From the NCBI GenBank assembly GCA_964565775.1, contig CAZMGB010000002.1:180099-244098 (forward strand): a DNA stretch of 64,000 nucleotides. The letters run 5' to 3'. Below the pieces are notes generated by a model, which was not told where the DNA came from, made no database searches, and saw only the letters and a list, made by a program, of their open reading frames with translations. The stretch comes from CAZMGB01 sp964565775. GTDB taxonomy: Bacteria > Chloroflexota > Dehalococcoidia > DSTF01 > JALHUB01. Positions 7,113 to 16,243 of the stretch are shown one piece after another; position 1 is the stretch's first letter; each line of letters begins with the position of its first letter. A program made the position numbers and the translations under genes.

Positions 7113-8356
7113 TCCATCTCGACCGAGCCGAAGCGGACGCGGTCGCCGGGCTGCACGCCCGCCCGCCGCAGGGCACCCACCACTCCCATCCGCGTCAGCC
7201 GCCGCAGCACCTCCTGCCGTGCCTCCTCACTCTCCAGCCCCATCATCTCGATCGCCGCCACTGCCCTCTCCCCCTCGACGCGATAGACATGGTCGCCCCC
7301 GCTCACCGTGAACCTCGGACGGCGAGCCGGCGGCCGTAGCACGACCGGCTCCGGCGCTGGTTCCGCCTCCTCCTCTGAAAGCGCCGCCAGCAGCACCCGC
7401 AGCAGCGTGTCGACACCCTCGCCGGTCGCAGCCGACACGAAGAGCGGCGGCAGAGTCTCCCTGGCAAGAGCCGTCTCCAACGACGCACGCCGCTCCCGCA
7501 CCTCCGGCAGGTCCAGCTTGTTCACTACCAAGACCTGCCGCTTCCCGGCGAGCGCCTCATTGAACGCGGCCATCTCCGAGTTCAGCGTCTCGACGTCGCA
7601 CGCCGGATCAGGCCGGGTGCCGTCGATGAGGTGCACGAGCACCCTCGTGCGCTCGACGTGACGCAGGAACTGATGCCCGAGTCCTGCCCCTTCGTGCGCC
7701 CCTTCGATGATGCCGGGGATATCGGCCATTACGAATGACTCGTAGCCTACCTCTACCACACCCAGCACCGGCTCGAGCGTCGTGAACGGATACGAGGCGA
7801 CCTTCGGCCGCGCCCGCGAGACCCGCCGGAGAAGCGTTGACTTACCCGCGTTCGGCAGCCCAACGATCCCCACGTCAGAGAGCAATTTCAGGTCCAGAGC
7901 GAGATGCGCTTGCTCGCCTCGCTGACCCCGCTCCGCGATACGGGGAGCCTGATTGGTGGAGGTCGCGAAGCGCGCGTTCCCACGGCCCCCCTTACCGCCC
8001 CGAGCCACCACTAACCGCTGCCCCGCTCCCGTCACATCCCCAACGACCTCCCCATCCCCCGCGAGCCTTCTCACCACCGTCCCCAAAGGCACCCTCAGCA
8101 CCAGCGACTCCCCGCTCCGACCGTGCCTCTTCGCGCCACCACCGTCCATCCCCCTCTCCGCGCGATACTCACGCCGCCGCCGGAACGAGCTCAGCGTCCG
8201 CAGCGAGCCATCCCCTATCAGAACTACATCACCGCCACGCCCACCGTCCCCGCCATCCGGCCCACCGCGGGGAACGTACTTCTCCCTTCGAAAGCTCACG
8301 GCGCCGTTCCCACCAGCACCACCCTGAGCTGATATCTCCACATGGTCGAGCATCAT
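7100..8356 (-). CDS. obgE: Obg/CgtA GTPase
   Basis: A 418-residue GTPase that acts in late 50S ribosome assembly and growth control. The glycine-rich Obg fold comes first (GGAGGNGAVSFRREK, GGPDGGDGGRGGDV). The G domain follows, with P-loop GLPNAGKSTLL, DIPGIIEGAHEG and the NKLD specificity motif. The C-terminal OCT domain starts near SGGDHVYRVEGERA. The start could be the first or second of two adjacent methionines. It is followed by nadD in the same transcript. Confidence 0.95.
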   Translation of the reverse strand: MMLDHVEISAQGGAGGNGAVSFRREKYVPRGGPDGGDGGRGGDVVLIGDGSLRTLSSFRRRREYRAERGMDGGGAKRHGRSGESLVLRVPLGTVVRRLAGDGEVVGDVTGAGQRLVVARGGKGGRGNARFATSTNQAPRIAERGQRGEQAHLALDLKLLSDVGIVGLPNAGKSTLLRRVSRARPKVASYPFTTLEPVLGVVEVGYESFVMADIPGIIEGAHEGAGLGHQFLRHVERTRVLVHLIDGTRPDPACDVETLNSEMAAFNEALAGKRQVLVVNKLDLPEVRERRASLETALARETLPPLFVSAATGEGVDTLLRVLLAALSEEEAEPAPEPVVLRPPARRPRFTVSGGDHVYRVEGERAVAAIEMMGLESEEARQEVLRRLTRMGVVGALRRAGVQPGDRVRFGSVEMEWRE

Positions 8357-8399
8357 GAATAAGCTCTCTAGAGTGTCATCTGGCTGAAGGTGTGTTCCT

Positions 8400-8428
8400 A
8401 TTCTAGTGTTGTTCGTTGGGTCGTGGAA
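8400..8428 (-). promoter_or_regulatory. possible obgE-nadD promoter
   Basis: The minus strand reads TAGAAT at 8405-8400, about 40 nt before the obgE start. The -35 region is weak (TTCCAC at 8428-8423). The intervening segment up to the dnaA stop at 8602 is rich in CCCAC/GTGGG words but contains no recognised gene. Confidence 0.35.
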
Positions 8429-8601
8429 AGCGTGAGTTCTGTGGGTTTGAATGGCGTGCGGTGGAGAGTGTTGTGAAGAGGCTCGTGGGAAATGGGGATA
8501 GTGAGAGGCGCTGTGGGAGTGTTGGTATGTATTGACAGCAGTGGACGTAATGGATGGGAGCCCACGGGTAGTTGGTGGGGACCTGTGGGCTGGTGGTGGG
8601 A

Positions 8602-9984
8602 TCAGGCAGCAGCGCGGCCGAGCTGTTGGCGCAGGGTGGATATGTGGCGTGCGGTTTCGGGGATGACGGCAAGCTCCCTGCTGATTCTGCTATGTGCGTA
8701 GAGTGCTGTTGCGTGGTCACGGCCGCCGAGGATGCGGCCGATGTCTGTAAAGGAGCAGTGGGCATCCTCGCGGAGGAGGTACATGGCGACATGTCGGGCG
8801 TAGGTGAGGTCTCTGGCGCGGCTCCTGCTGGTGAGGGCGGCGGGAGCGACGCGAAAGTAGGCCGAGACGGCTGCGACGATGGCTTGGGGTGAGGGAGCGG
8901 AGAGTGGGTTGCTCGGCGGAAGGCAATCGATGGCGTGGGCTGCGAGATCGAGCGTGAGGGGCTGGCGAGTGAGGCGGGCGTAGGCAGCAACGCGGTTGAG
9001 AGAGCCCTCGAGGTCGCGGACGCTGCCGGGCGTGCGGCGGGCGAGGAGGTCTATGACGTCGGGAGAGATGCTGGCTCCGTGCGCGGCAGCCTTGGCGCGG
9101 AGGATGGCAGCGCGGGTATCGACGGACGGGACACCTATGTCGGCTACCAGTCCTGACTGAAGGCGGGAGCGGAGACGCCTGTCGAGGCCGGTCAGTTCCT
9201 GGGGTGAGCGGTCGGAGGTCACGGCGATCCGTTTGCCCGCCGCCTGGAGCTCGTCGAAGGTGTGGAAGAACTCCTCTTGCGTCTGCTCCTTGCCGATCAG
9301 GAAGTGGATCTCGTCGACGAGAAGGACGTCGGCCGACCGGTATCGGCTGCGAAAAGAGTCGGACCGTTTCTCCTTGAGGGCACGGACGAAATCGTTCGTG
9401 AACTTCTCGGCGGACGCGAAGAGGACGTTGTCGGTGCCCTTGAGCGCTTCGTGCCCGATCGCGTGCAGGAGGTGAGTCTTGCCGATACCGGCCGGTCCCC
9501 AGAGGAAGAGGGGGTTGTAGAGAGTGGCGGAGCCAGCAGCCATGGCCACGGCTGCAGCATGGGCAAGGCGATTGCTGTCACCGACGACGAAAGCGGCAAA
9601 GGTGAGCGCAGTATTGAGGTGAGCCTCCGGGGGGCGGGCCGGGGCAGGGCGAGCGGCGCTCGCAGAAGCCGTAGCGTCAGTGGGTCGGGGCCTCCTCTGT
9701 TCCGGGCCGCCGATGACCTGGAACGTGACCTCCAGATCCATACCGGCCACATTCGCCAGGGCCTTGGCCACGAGGTGCCGGAGGCGTGTGTTCAGCCACT
9801 CGATGGCGAAGTCGGTGGGAGCGCCGACGACGAAGACATCGTCATCGCAGGCGATGCCGACGGTGTCCTTGAGCCACGTGTCGTAGTTCGGCTTGGTGAC
9901 CTGAAGCTGGAGCCGGCCGAGCGCGGCCTCCCATATGGAGCGAGGGGAAGGGTGGGCCTGTGTCCTTGGGTCGCTCTCGGTCAT
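8602..9984 (-). CDS. dnaA: chromosomal replication initiator DnaA
   Basis: A 460-residue initiator protein that binds DnaA boxes and melts oriC. Domain I (IWEAALGRLQLQVTKPNYDTWL) mediates protein contacts, and a short Ala/Pro-rich linker follows. The AAA+ domain has Walker A GPAGIGKTH and Walker B VLLVDEIHFL. Domain IV has the helix-turn-helix signature RILGGRDHATALYAHSRI. It is not beside dnaN, recF or rpmH as in many bacteria, but between coaX and obgE. Confidence 0.96.
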   Translation of the reverse strand: MTESDPRTQAHPSPRSIWEAALGRLQLQVTKPNYDTWLKDTVGIACDDDVFVVGAPTDFAIEWLNTRLRHLVAKALANVAGMDLEVTFQVIGGPEQRRPRPTDATASASAARPAPARPPEAHLNTALTFAAFVVGDSNRLAHAAAVAMAAGSATLYNPLFLWGPAGIGKTHLLHAIGHEALKGTDNVLFASAEKFTNDFVRALKEKRSDSFRSRYRSADVLLVDEIHFLIGKEQTQEEFFHTFDELQAAGKRIAVTSDRSPQELTGLDRRLRSRLQSGLVADIGVPSVDTRAAILRAKAAAHGASISPDVIDLLARRTPGSVRDLEGSLNRVAAYARLTRQPLTLDLAAHAIDCLPPSNPLSAPSPQAIVAAVSAYFRVAPAALTSRSRARDLTYARHVAMYLLREDAHCSFTDIGRILGGRDHATALYAHSRISRELAVIPETARHISTLRQQLGRAAA

Positions 9985-10486
9985 AGTTCGCGCCTAGCGC
10001 CTCCTCGACGCGCGAGTCTGACCTGCGCTCGGCGTTGGGCAAAGTTCCCCTGGGCCGCGCGTCATCCTCGCGACAAGTGGGGCCCGTGAGGCCGCAGACG
10101 AGAGGTATTGGATATGATGTCCAGAGCTGAGCCACTGAGAGAGCGAGCCGTTTCTGGTGGCGGGGTAGGCTCGCCGTCTACAGCGACGGCCCCTAGGAGG
10201 GTCTCACCTCGCTTGTCGAGGCGGTGGTCGTGTGTCCAGAGAGGATGCTGCGACCACTGAATAGGGGGTTCTTCTCAGCCGCTGGACGGGCTGGAGAATA
10301 GCAGAGGGCGGTTTAGGCGATCAAGCCTTTTATGACGAGTCGTCGACGAAATTTGATCCTTTCCCAAGCGCCAAGACCGTAGCGCTGTAGGGAAAGGGCC
10401 TCTTGGTTGCCACCTCCCTGAGGCTCACCTATAATGGCCTCGCTTCAAGGCATGGCTCGGCGTGGGGGAGAGAGCAAGGAGGACCG
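9985..10486. other. dnaA-coaX intergenic region
   Basis: About 500 nt separate the divergent dnaA and coaX genes. I looked for DnaA boxes (TTATCCACA and close variants) and found no cluster, nor an AT-rich unwinding stretch. The only AT-richer part is at about 10325-10360. The right end holds the coaX promoter. The region could still contain an origin with divergent boxes, but nothing visible supports that. Confidence 0.4.
10407..10435 (+). promoter_or_regulatory. coaX-coaBC promoter
   Basis: TTGCCA (10407-10412), a 17-nt spacer, and a perfect TATAAT (10430-10435). It lies 52 nt before the chosen start codon. This also shows that the longer in-frame start at 10403 is not used. Confidence 0.75.
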
Positions 10487-11266
10487 ATGCTCCTGGCTGT
10501 CGACGTCGGTAACACGAACATCAGCATAGGCGTCTTCGAGGGCGATGAGCTGCGGGCCACGTGGCGCATCTGGACCGACGTGGAGCGGTCGCCTGACGAG
10601 TACGGCGTGGCGATTCTCAGCCTCCTTGCGACGGAGAAGATCGCTCCGGAGGCTATCGGAGAGGCAGTCATGGCGAGCGGCGTGCCGGACCTGGTGCCTG
10701 CGTTCGAGGAGGTGTGCCGCCGCTACTTCAAGGTGACGCCGCTCGTGGTGGGTACGGGCACGCGTACGGGAGTGCGCATCCTTTACGACAGTCCGCGCGA
10801 CGTTGGGCCCGACCGGGTAGTGGACGTCGTGGCGGCCCTGAGGCTCTACGGGCCGCCGCCGCTTATCATCGTCGACCTGGGGACGGCCACTGTATTCGAC
10901 GCCGTCTCCGCGTCCGGCGACTACCTTGGCGGCGCCATCGCCCCGGGCATCGGCATCGCGTCGGCGGCGCTGTTCCAGCGAGCAGCCAAGTTGCAACGGG
11001 TGGAGCTGGAGCGGCCGGACACGGCGATCGGCAAGAATACGGCGGCCGCAGTGCAGTCCGGCATCCTGTTCGGCTACGTGGGGCTCATCGAGGGGATGGT
11101 GGCGCGCTTCAAGGAAGAGCTGGGCGGCAAGGCCAGGGTTATCGGTACCGGCGGCTGGGCCCCTATCATTGCCCGCGAGACGTCGGTAATCGAGGTGGTG
11201 GACCTGGACCTCACGCTGGTCGGGCTGCGGATGGTCTACGCGGCGAGCCGGGAGGAAGGACGCTAG
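10487..11266 (+). CDS. coaX: type III pantothenate kinase
   Basis: A 259-residue kinase for the first step of coenzyme A synthesis (pantothenate to 4'-phosphopantothenate). The start DVGNTNISIGVFEG is the phosphate-binding motif of the ASKHA fold. DLGTATVFDAVSASGDYLGG and APGIG are further type III signatures. ATG at 10487 is chosen because AAGGAGG lies 5 nt upstream and the promoter ends at 10435. It sits 3 nt before coaBC, so one transcript covers three early CoA steps. Confidence 0.93.
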   Translation: MLLAVDVGNTNISIGVFEGDELRATWRIWTDVERSPDEYGVAILSLLATEKIAPEAIGEAVMASGVPDLVPAFEEVCRRYFKVTPLVVGTGTRTGVRILYDSPRDVGPDRVVDVVAALRLYGPPPLIIVDLGTATVFDAVSASGDYLGGAIAPGIGIASAALFQRAAKLQRVELERPDTAIGKNTAAAVQSGILFGYVGLIEGMVARFKEELGGKARVIGTGGWAPIIARETSVIEVVDLDLTLVGLRMVYAASREEGR

Positions 11267-11269
11267 GAT

Positions 11270-12463
11270 ATGCTCAGGGATCGGGTCATCGCGCTGGGTA
11301 TCACGGGAAGCATCGCCGCCTACAAGGCGGTGGATATCGCGAGCAGGCTAACGCAGGCTGGGGCGCTGGTCGACGTGATGATGACGGAGGCGGCAACCCG
11401 TTTCGTCACTCCTCTCACGCTGCGCAGCATCACCCGCCGTGCGGTCTTCGTCGACATGTTCGACCCGGCGTCGGAGCTGGCGGAGGAGCACGTGGAGCTG
11501 GCCCGCCGCGCCGACGTGATAGCAGTTGCGCCGGCCACCGCTGCGGCGCTCGCGCGCCTGGCCCACGGCCTCGCGGGCGACGTCGTGACCCTGACGGTGC
11601 TGGCGACGCGCGCGCCTGTCATCCTGGCGCCGGCGATGGACTCGCAGATGTACGAGAACGCGGCGACGCAGGCCAACATCGACCTGCTGCGCGAGCGGGG
11701 CATGACGTTCGTGGGCCCGGTGGAGGGCAGGCTGGCCAGCGGTCGCTCGGGCCTGGGCCGCCTGGCCGAAGCCGACGAGATCCTGGGCGCCATCCGCTAC
11801 GTTCTCGGCCGGCGAGGCGACCTGGCGGGCCGCAAGATCGTGGTAAGCGCCGGAGGAACGCAGGAGCCCATCGACCCGGTGCGGTTCGTCGGCAACTACT
11901 CCTCGGGCAAGATGGGCTTCGCTCTCGCCGAGGCGGCCCGTGACCGTGGCGCTGAGGTTGTGCTGGTGAGCGCTCCCGTCTCGCTGCCCTGTCCCTACGG
12001 TGTGCGCCTGGTGCCAGTGCGAAGAGCGGTCGAGATGCGCGATGCTATCGTGGCCGACTGTGCAGACGCCGACGTTCTCATCATGGCAGCCGCCGTCGCC
12101 GACTATGAGCCGGCCGCGAGGGCAAAGCAGAAGATCAAGCGCAAGGGCGAACGGCTGTCCCTGGAGCTGGCGGAGACGCCCGACATCCTGGCGGGCGTGA
12201 AGGGGAAGCTCGTCCGCGTGGGCTTCGCGGCGGAGAGTGAGAACGTCGTCCGCAACGCCACTGAGAAGCTGTCCCGCAAGAAGCTGGATCTGATAGTCGC
12301 CAACGACATCACGGCGGCTGGCTCAGGCTTTGGCTCCGAGACGAACCAGGTCGTCGTGATCGACACCTCCGGCCGCGCCGAGAGCCTGCCCCTGCTGCCC
12401 AAGTACGACGTGGCTCAGCGGGTCCTGGATCGCGTCGTGTCGCTCCTGAGGGAGCGCTCCTAG
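11270..12463 (+). CDS. coaBC: bifunctional phosphopantothenoylcysteine decarboxylase / phosphopantothenate-cysteine ligase
   Basis: A 397-residue two-domain enzyme. The N-terminal flavin-dependent CoaC half has GSIAAYKAVDI, the catalytic-type His in HVELARRADV, and APATAA. Its substrate-binding motif reads APAMDSQMYENAATQ, with Asp where PxMNxxMW normally has Asn. The C-terminal CoaB half has SAGGTQEPIDPVRFVGN-YSSGKMG and AAVADYEP. It follows coaX directly. The Asn-to-Asp change may affect the decarboxylase but could be a lineage feature. Confidence 0.93.
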   Translation: MLRDRVIALGITGSIAAYKAVDIASRLTQAGALVDVMMTEAATRFVTPLTLRSITRRAVFVDMFDPASELAEEHVELARRADVIAVAPATAAALARLAHGLAGDVVTLTVLATRAPVILAPAMDSQMYENAATQANIDLLRERGMTFVGPVEGRLASGRSGLGRLAEADEILGAIRYVLGRRGDLAGRKIVVSAGGTQEPIDPVRFVGNYSSGKMGFALAEAARDRGAEVVLVSAPVSLPCPYGVRLVPVRRAVEMRDAIVADCADADVLIMAAAVADYEPAARAKQKIKRKGERLSLELAETPDILAGVKGKLVRVGFAAESENVVRNATEKLSRKKLDLIVANDITAAGSGFGSETNQVVVIDTSGRAESLPLLPKYDVAQRVLDRVVSLLRERS

Positions 12464-12486
12464 CGGCCCTGCACAGTCGGGAAAGC

Positions 12487-14013
12487 TTACTTGCCCTTCG
12501 GCTTCCTACCCCTCGCCTGCGAGAGGCTGAGCGCGAAGTTGACGAGGGTGCGCACGGGAACGCCGCTGGCCCCTTTCACCAGAACGCCGTTCTCCTTTTC
12601 GACGCGGTCGACGCCGGCTATGTCGAGGTGGACCCAGGGCGTATCCTCGGCGAACTCCGCGAGAAAGAGGGCGGCGGTGATGGCACCGGCCTCGCGGCCG
12701 CCCACGTTCTTGACGTCGGCGATGTCGCTCTTGATCTGTTCCTTGTACTCGTCGAACAGGGGGAGCTGCCAGATCTTCTCGCCGGACGCCTTGCCCGCCT
12801 CGATCACCCTGTCGCAGAGCTCCTGGTTGTTGGTCATGGTGCCAAGGGCGACCTTGCCCAGGGCGATGGAGATGGCGCCGGTGAGGGTAGCCACGTCCAC
12901 CAGGGGTGAGAGCTCCAGCTTTCGGGCATAGGCGAGGGCGTCGGCGAGGATGAGGCGGCCCTCGGCGTCGGTGTTGATGACCTCGATGGTCTTGCCGCTC
13001 ATCGCCCTCACCACGTCGCCGGGCTTGGTGGCGTTGCCGCCGGGCATGTTCTCGGTGGCCGGGACGATGGCCGTGACGTTCATGCGGGGCTTGAGGCGGG
13101 CGATGGCCCCCATGGCGGCGATGACGCTCGCGCCGCCGTGCATGTCGCCCTTCATCGCCTCCATGCCGGCGGAGGGCTTGATTGAAATGCCGCCGGAGTC
13201 GAAGGTGATTCCCTTGCCCAGCAGCCCCAGCGTCGGGCGCCTGCCTCCGCCGCGATAGTCGAGGACGATGAGCTTGGGCGGCTGACGGCTGCCCCGGGCC
13301 ACGCCCAGGAAGGCGCCCATCCCCAGCTTCTCGAGCTCCTTCTGCTCGAGGACGCGGCATTCCAGGCCAGTCTCCTCGGCCATCTTCTGGGCGCGGCTGG
13401 CCATCTCGGTCGGTGTGAGGATGTTGGCGGGCTCGTTCGCCATGTCGCGGGCGAAGTTCGCGGCTTCGGCGAGAATCCGGCCCTTTTCGACGGCGCGACG
13501 CAGGGCCCTCAGCCTGGAGGCGTCCCGCTCGACTACGGTGACCTCCTGGACCTCGCGCTCGTCTTCCTCCTTCTTCTTCTTGTGGCGCTTGAAGGTGTAG
13601 AGGCCGAGAATGGTCCCCTCGGCGATGGCCTGGGCGCAGGCTTCGGCCTCCATGCCCCCTGTGCCGGCGCCGTGGACGACGGTGGCGAAGGAGTCGACGC
13701 CCACTCGGCGCAGGTAGCGGGCGGCGCCGGCGGCGAGGTTGCGCACCCGGTCCAGGGTGAAGTCCTGCTGCTTTCCGAGGCCGACGACAAGGACACGCGG
13801 GGAGGGAAGGCGGCCCAGGCTGTGAACGAGGGTCAACTCTTTGTGCTTGCCCTTGAGCTCGCCGTCGGCGATGAGCTGGGAGATGGCGCCGTCGAGGGCG
13901 CGGTCCACGGCGCCCGTCGCGCCTCCCGGCTTGCCCGCCCCCTCGAATAGGTTGACGATTATGGCCTTGGAGGGATAGCTGGCGATATCGCCGCTGTCAA
14001 CCCGTATGTCCAC
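12487..14013 (-). CDS. pepA: leucyl aminopeptidase, M17 family
   Basis: A 508-residue cytosolic metallo-exopeptidase. The catalytic domain has GKGITFDSGGISIKP, GDMHGGASV and NTDAEGRLILADAL, the metal-binding signature of M17 peptidases. The N-terminal macro-like domain is present (VRNLAAGAARYLRRVG), with a Lys/Glu-rich insertion (HKKKKEEDE) near residue 150. It is convergent with coaBC, with a gap of only 23 nt. It appears monocistronic, and M17 enzymes work as hexamers. Confidence 0.94.
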   Translation of the reverse strand: MDIRVDSGDIASYPSKAIIVNLFEGAGKPGGATGAVDRALDGAISQLIADGELKGKHKELTLVHSLGRLPSPRVLVVGLGKQQDFTLDRVRNLAAGAARYLRRVGVDSFATVVHGAGTGGMEAEACAQAIAEGTILGLYTFKRHKKKKEEDEREVQEVTVVERDASRLRALRRAVEKGRILAEAANFARDMANEPANILTPTEMASRAQKMAEETGLECRVLEQKELEKLGMGAFLGVARGSRQPPKLIVLDYRGGGRRPTLGLLGKGITFDSGGISIKPSAGMEAMKGDMHGGASVIAAMGAIARLKPRMNVTAIVPATENMPGGNATKPGDVVRAMSGKTIEVINTDAEGRLILADALAYARKLELSPLVDVATLTGAISIALGKVALGTMTNNQELCDRVIEAGKASGEKIWQLPLFDEYKEQIKSDIADVKNVGGREAGAITAALFLAEFAEDTPWVHLDIAGVDRVEKENGVLVKGASGVPVRTLVNFALSLSQARGRKPKGK

Positions 14014-14172
14014 CGTCCTCTCCTTTCCGGCGGCGGGGGAAACGAACGAGTTCTCGCTCTCAGAGTGAGATGCGGTGGCGGTTGCGGGCGCGCCCCGCGA
14101 GACGTATCATAGTCTCGGCGCCAGGCTACCGCAACCGAACGAAAGCCATACTTACCAAGGAAGGGGGCGAGC

Positions 14173-14949
14173 GTGGCTTCCGAGGAGCTGCTGGCAGGCC
14201 TGCGGGGCAGGACCAACTCCATCACCACCTTCTTCGCAGAGCTCTTCGCCATCGTCTCGGCGATGGTGGTCTACTTCCTCATCCGCGGCGAGCTGCCGGA
14301 GCCGGCGGCAGAGGCGGTGGTGCGCGCCGGCGGCGTGATCCGCATCGAACAGGCGCTCGGCATCTTCTCCGAGCGGCAGTGGCAGCAGCCCCTGCTGGAC
14401 CGGCGTCTGTTGATGCAGCTCGCGAACGGCATCTACGTCTACGGTCATCTGCCCCTACTGGCGGCAACAGGCTTCTGGCTGTACTTGCGAAGAAGGAGCA
14501 GCTACGGGATCTTCCGTAACGCCCTGCTCATTTCGGCCGGTATCGGGCTCATAGGCTACGCTCTCTTCCCGGTGGCGCCACCCAGGCTGCTGCCGGAGTG
14601 GGGCTTCGTGGACACGGTGCAGGTTCTCGCCCGTGACACCTACCAGATGCAGCCAGGCCCGTTCGTCAACCACTTTGCCGCTGTGCCCAGCTTTCATTTC
14701 GGCTGGATGTTGCTGGCCGGCATCCTCGTTTGGCGGAACACCGGGCGCCTGTGGCCCAAGTTGCTGGTGGTGCTAATAACGGTTGCGACGTTCTGGGCCA
14801 CAGCGGTGACGGGGAACCACTTCTTCTTCGATATGGTCATGGGCGGCCTGGTCGTGGTGCTGGCCCTGTACATCGCCGACCTGATTGCCCAGGGCCGGCT
14901 GTCGCCCCGCAGGGCGCTCCGGGCGGTCCGCCACCGACTTGCTTCTTGA
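14173..14949 (+). CDS. PAP2-family membrane phosphatase-like protein (copy 1)
   Basis: A 258-residue polytopic membrane protein with about six hydrophobic segments. Phosphatase signatures of the PAP2_3 / inositolphosphotransferase type are visible: GYALFPVAPPRLLP, then AVPSFHFGW and TGNHFFFDMVMGG, which carry the two conserved histidines and an aspartate. Relatives act on lipid phosphates or move phosphoinositol head groups. It is followed 80 nt downstream by a clear paralogue. The substrate is unknown. Confidence 0.8.
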   Translation: MASEELLAGLRGRTNSITTFFAELFAIVSAMVVYFLIRGELPEPAAEAVVRAGGVIRIEQALGIFSERQWQQPLLDRRLLMQLANGIYVYGHLPLLAATGFWLYLRRRSSYGIFRNALLISAGIGLIGYALFPVAPPRLLPEWGFVDTVQVLARDTYQMQPGPFVNHFAAVPSFHFGWMLLAGILVWRNTGRLWPKLLVVLITVATFWATAVTGNHFFFDMVMGGLVVVLALYIADLIAQGRLSPRRALRAVRHRLAS

Positions 14950-14975
14950 AAACGGGGGACGTTTGTGGTGATAAT
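14946..14975 (+). promoter_or_regulatory. promoter of the second PAP2 gene
   Basis: TTGAAA (14946-14951), an 18-nt spacer, then GATAAT (14970-14975), about 55 nt before the start of the second PAP2 gene. The -35 overlaps the stop of the first copy. Confidence 0.5.
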
Positions 14976-15029
14976 TAAAGGTGAGGGATCTGGCCGTTTC
15001 GCCCTTTGAGGCTTAGTAGGGCAGCGTAG

Positions 15030-15833
15030 ATGGTCACACAGGAGCAGTCGGTGCCCGCCAGGATGGCGCGACTCATCGGCGAGAAGCGTATCTTCCGCGA
15101 TGTCTTCGAGCTCGGCCTCGTGGGTGTTGCTTTTCTCCTGTACTTCCTCGTACGGGGCAGCGTTGTCGACAGGGCGGGCGAGGCGTTCGACCGCGCCGTG
15201 CGCATCGTCGACCTGGAGCGGGAGTTGGGGTTCTTCTGGGAGTTGGAGCTTCAGACTCTGATCCTGGGAAAGGACTTCCTCATCCAGTTCTTCAACGCGG
15301 TCTACTTCTGGCTTGACTTCCCGCTCATCGTGGTGGTGGGCATCTGGATGTATTTCCTGCACCGGCACCAGTACACGATCACTCGTGACGCCATGCTGGC
15401 GTCCGGCGCCATTGCGCTTGTCATCTATCACCTCTTCCCGGTGGCGCCGCCGCGGCTGCTGCCCGGATTCGGCTTCGTAGACACGCTGGCGGACTTCAGC
15501 AGTCTGAGCTACCAGGCCCAGTCGACGCAGCCCTTCGTCAACCCATACGCGTCCGTTCCCAGCCTGCACGTGGGCTGGGCCCTGATCCTGGCGCTGGGCA
15601 TCATATGGTCGACCCGGAACAAGGCGGTGTGGTTCTTGGCGGCTTTGCTGCCGGTGGCCCAGATGGCCGCCATTGTCTTCACGGCGAACCATTTCATCTT
15701 TGACGCTCTCGTCGGAGTCGTGGTGTCGCTTATGGGCATCGTCATCGCCTTCATGCTGCAGCGTTGGGGCTACGCCGCCCTGTCGCGCTGGTGGCGACGG
15801 AGGACTGGCGCGATACCTGAACAGACTGCTTGA
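15030..15833 (+). CDS. PAP2-family membrane phosphatase-like protein (copy 2)
   Basis: A 267-residue paralogue of the gene just upstream, with the same order of membrane segments and motifs: FPVAPPRLLPGFGFVDT, SVPSLHVGWA and TANHFIFDALVG. The catalytic histidines and aspartate are kept. The short segment FPVAPPRLLP is identical in both copies, while the rest has diverged well beyond a recent duplication. It probably acts on a different lipid or at a different level of expression, since it has its own promoter. Confidence 0.8.
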   Translation: MVTQEQSVPARMARLIGEKRIFRDVFELGLVGVAFLLYFLVRGSVVDRAGEAFDRAVRIVDLERELGFFWELELQTLILGKDFLIQFFNAVYFWLDFPLIVVVGIWMYFLHRHQYTITRDAMLASGAIALVIYHLFPVAPPRLLPGFGFVDTLADFSSLSYQAQSTQPFVNPYASVPSLHVGWALILALGIIWSTRNKAVWFLAALLPVAQMAAIVFTANHFIFDALVGVVVSLMGIVIAFMLQRWGYAALSRWWRRRTGAIPEQTA

Positions 15834-15855
15834 GCCTGAAGCCCATCGAGGCAGC

Positions 15856-15886
15856 GGCCGCCGCGCGGAGGGCGGCGGCCTTCTTA
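15856..15886 (+). terminator. rho-independent terminator after the PAP2 genes
   Basis: GGCCGCCG (15856-15863) pairs with CGGCGGCC (15873-15880), followed by TTCTTA. It lies between convergent genes. Confidence 0.65.
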
Positions 15887-15897
15887 TCCCAGACGGG

Positions 15898-16227
15898 TTA
15901 GTTGTGGTGCTGGTAGGCGGGCAGCGGGCCGAGATCGGCGTAGATCTCGATGCTGATCTCGCTTACGTAGGGCATCCAGGGGAGCCAGTCCTGGCGGGCC
16001 GTCGCCGCCTCAGGGCTGGTCAGCGCCTTCTGGATCGCCTTCTCGTCAGACAAGGGGTAGAGGGCCATGTAGTCGCCGTCGCCGCCGCCACGCCGGAGAG
16101 TGAAAGCGCCGACGATGCCCGGGATGCGGAGCATGTGAGGCAGATGGACCTGCCGGTACCAGCTCTGGAACTTCTCGCGGACGCTGGGATCGATAGCGGC
16201 TCTGATCATCAGGTAGGGCTGTCCCAA
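15898..16227 (-). CDS. small EthD/DUF4286-like dimeric alpha-beta barrel protein
   Basis: A 109-residue protein. The order of secondary structure (YLMIRAAIDPSVREKFQSWYRQVHLPHMLRIPGI... then DYMALYPL and SEISIEIYADL) fits the ferredoxin-like dimeric alpha-beta barrel fold of EthD/DUF4286 proteins. Most of these have no assigned reaction. I place the start at TTG 16227, preceded by GGAGAA. Longer frames would run into the upstream kinase and give an implausible Arg-rich N-terminus. It is 16 nt downstream of the kinase gene. Confidence 0.65.
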   Translation of the reverse strand: MGQPYLMIRAAIDPSVREKFQSWYRQVHLPHMLRIPGIVGAFTLRRGGGDGDYMALYPLSDEKAIQKALTSPEAATARQDWLPWMPYVSEISIEIYADLGPLPAYQHHN

Positions 16228-16243
16228 TTGAGGTTCTCCAGGC

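Noticed and set aside
8403..8990. A 195-codon Ser/Pro/Thr-rich minus-strand frame across the dnaA end
   Set aside because: Its second half is dnaA in another frame; the first half covers the obgE promoter region. No ribosome-binding site or family.
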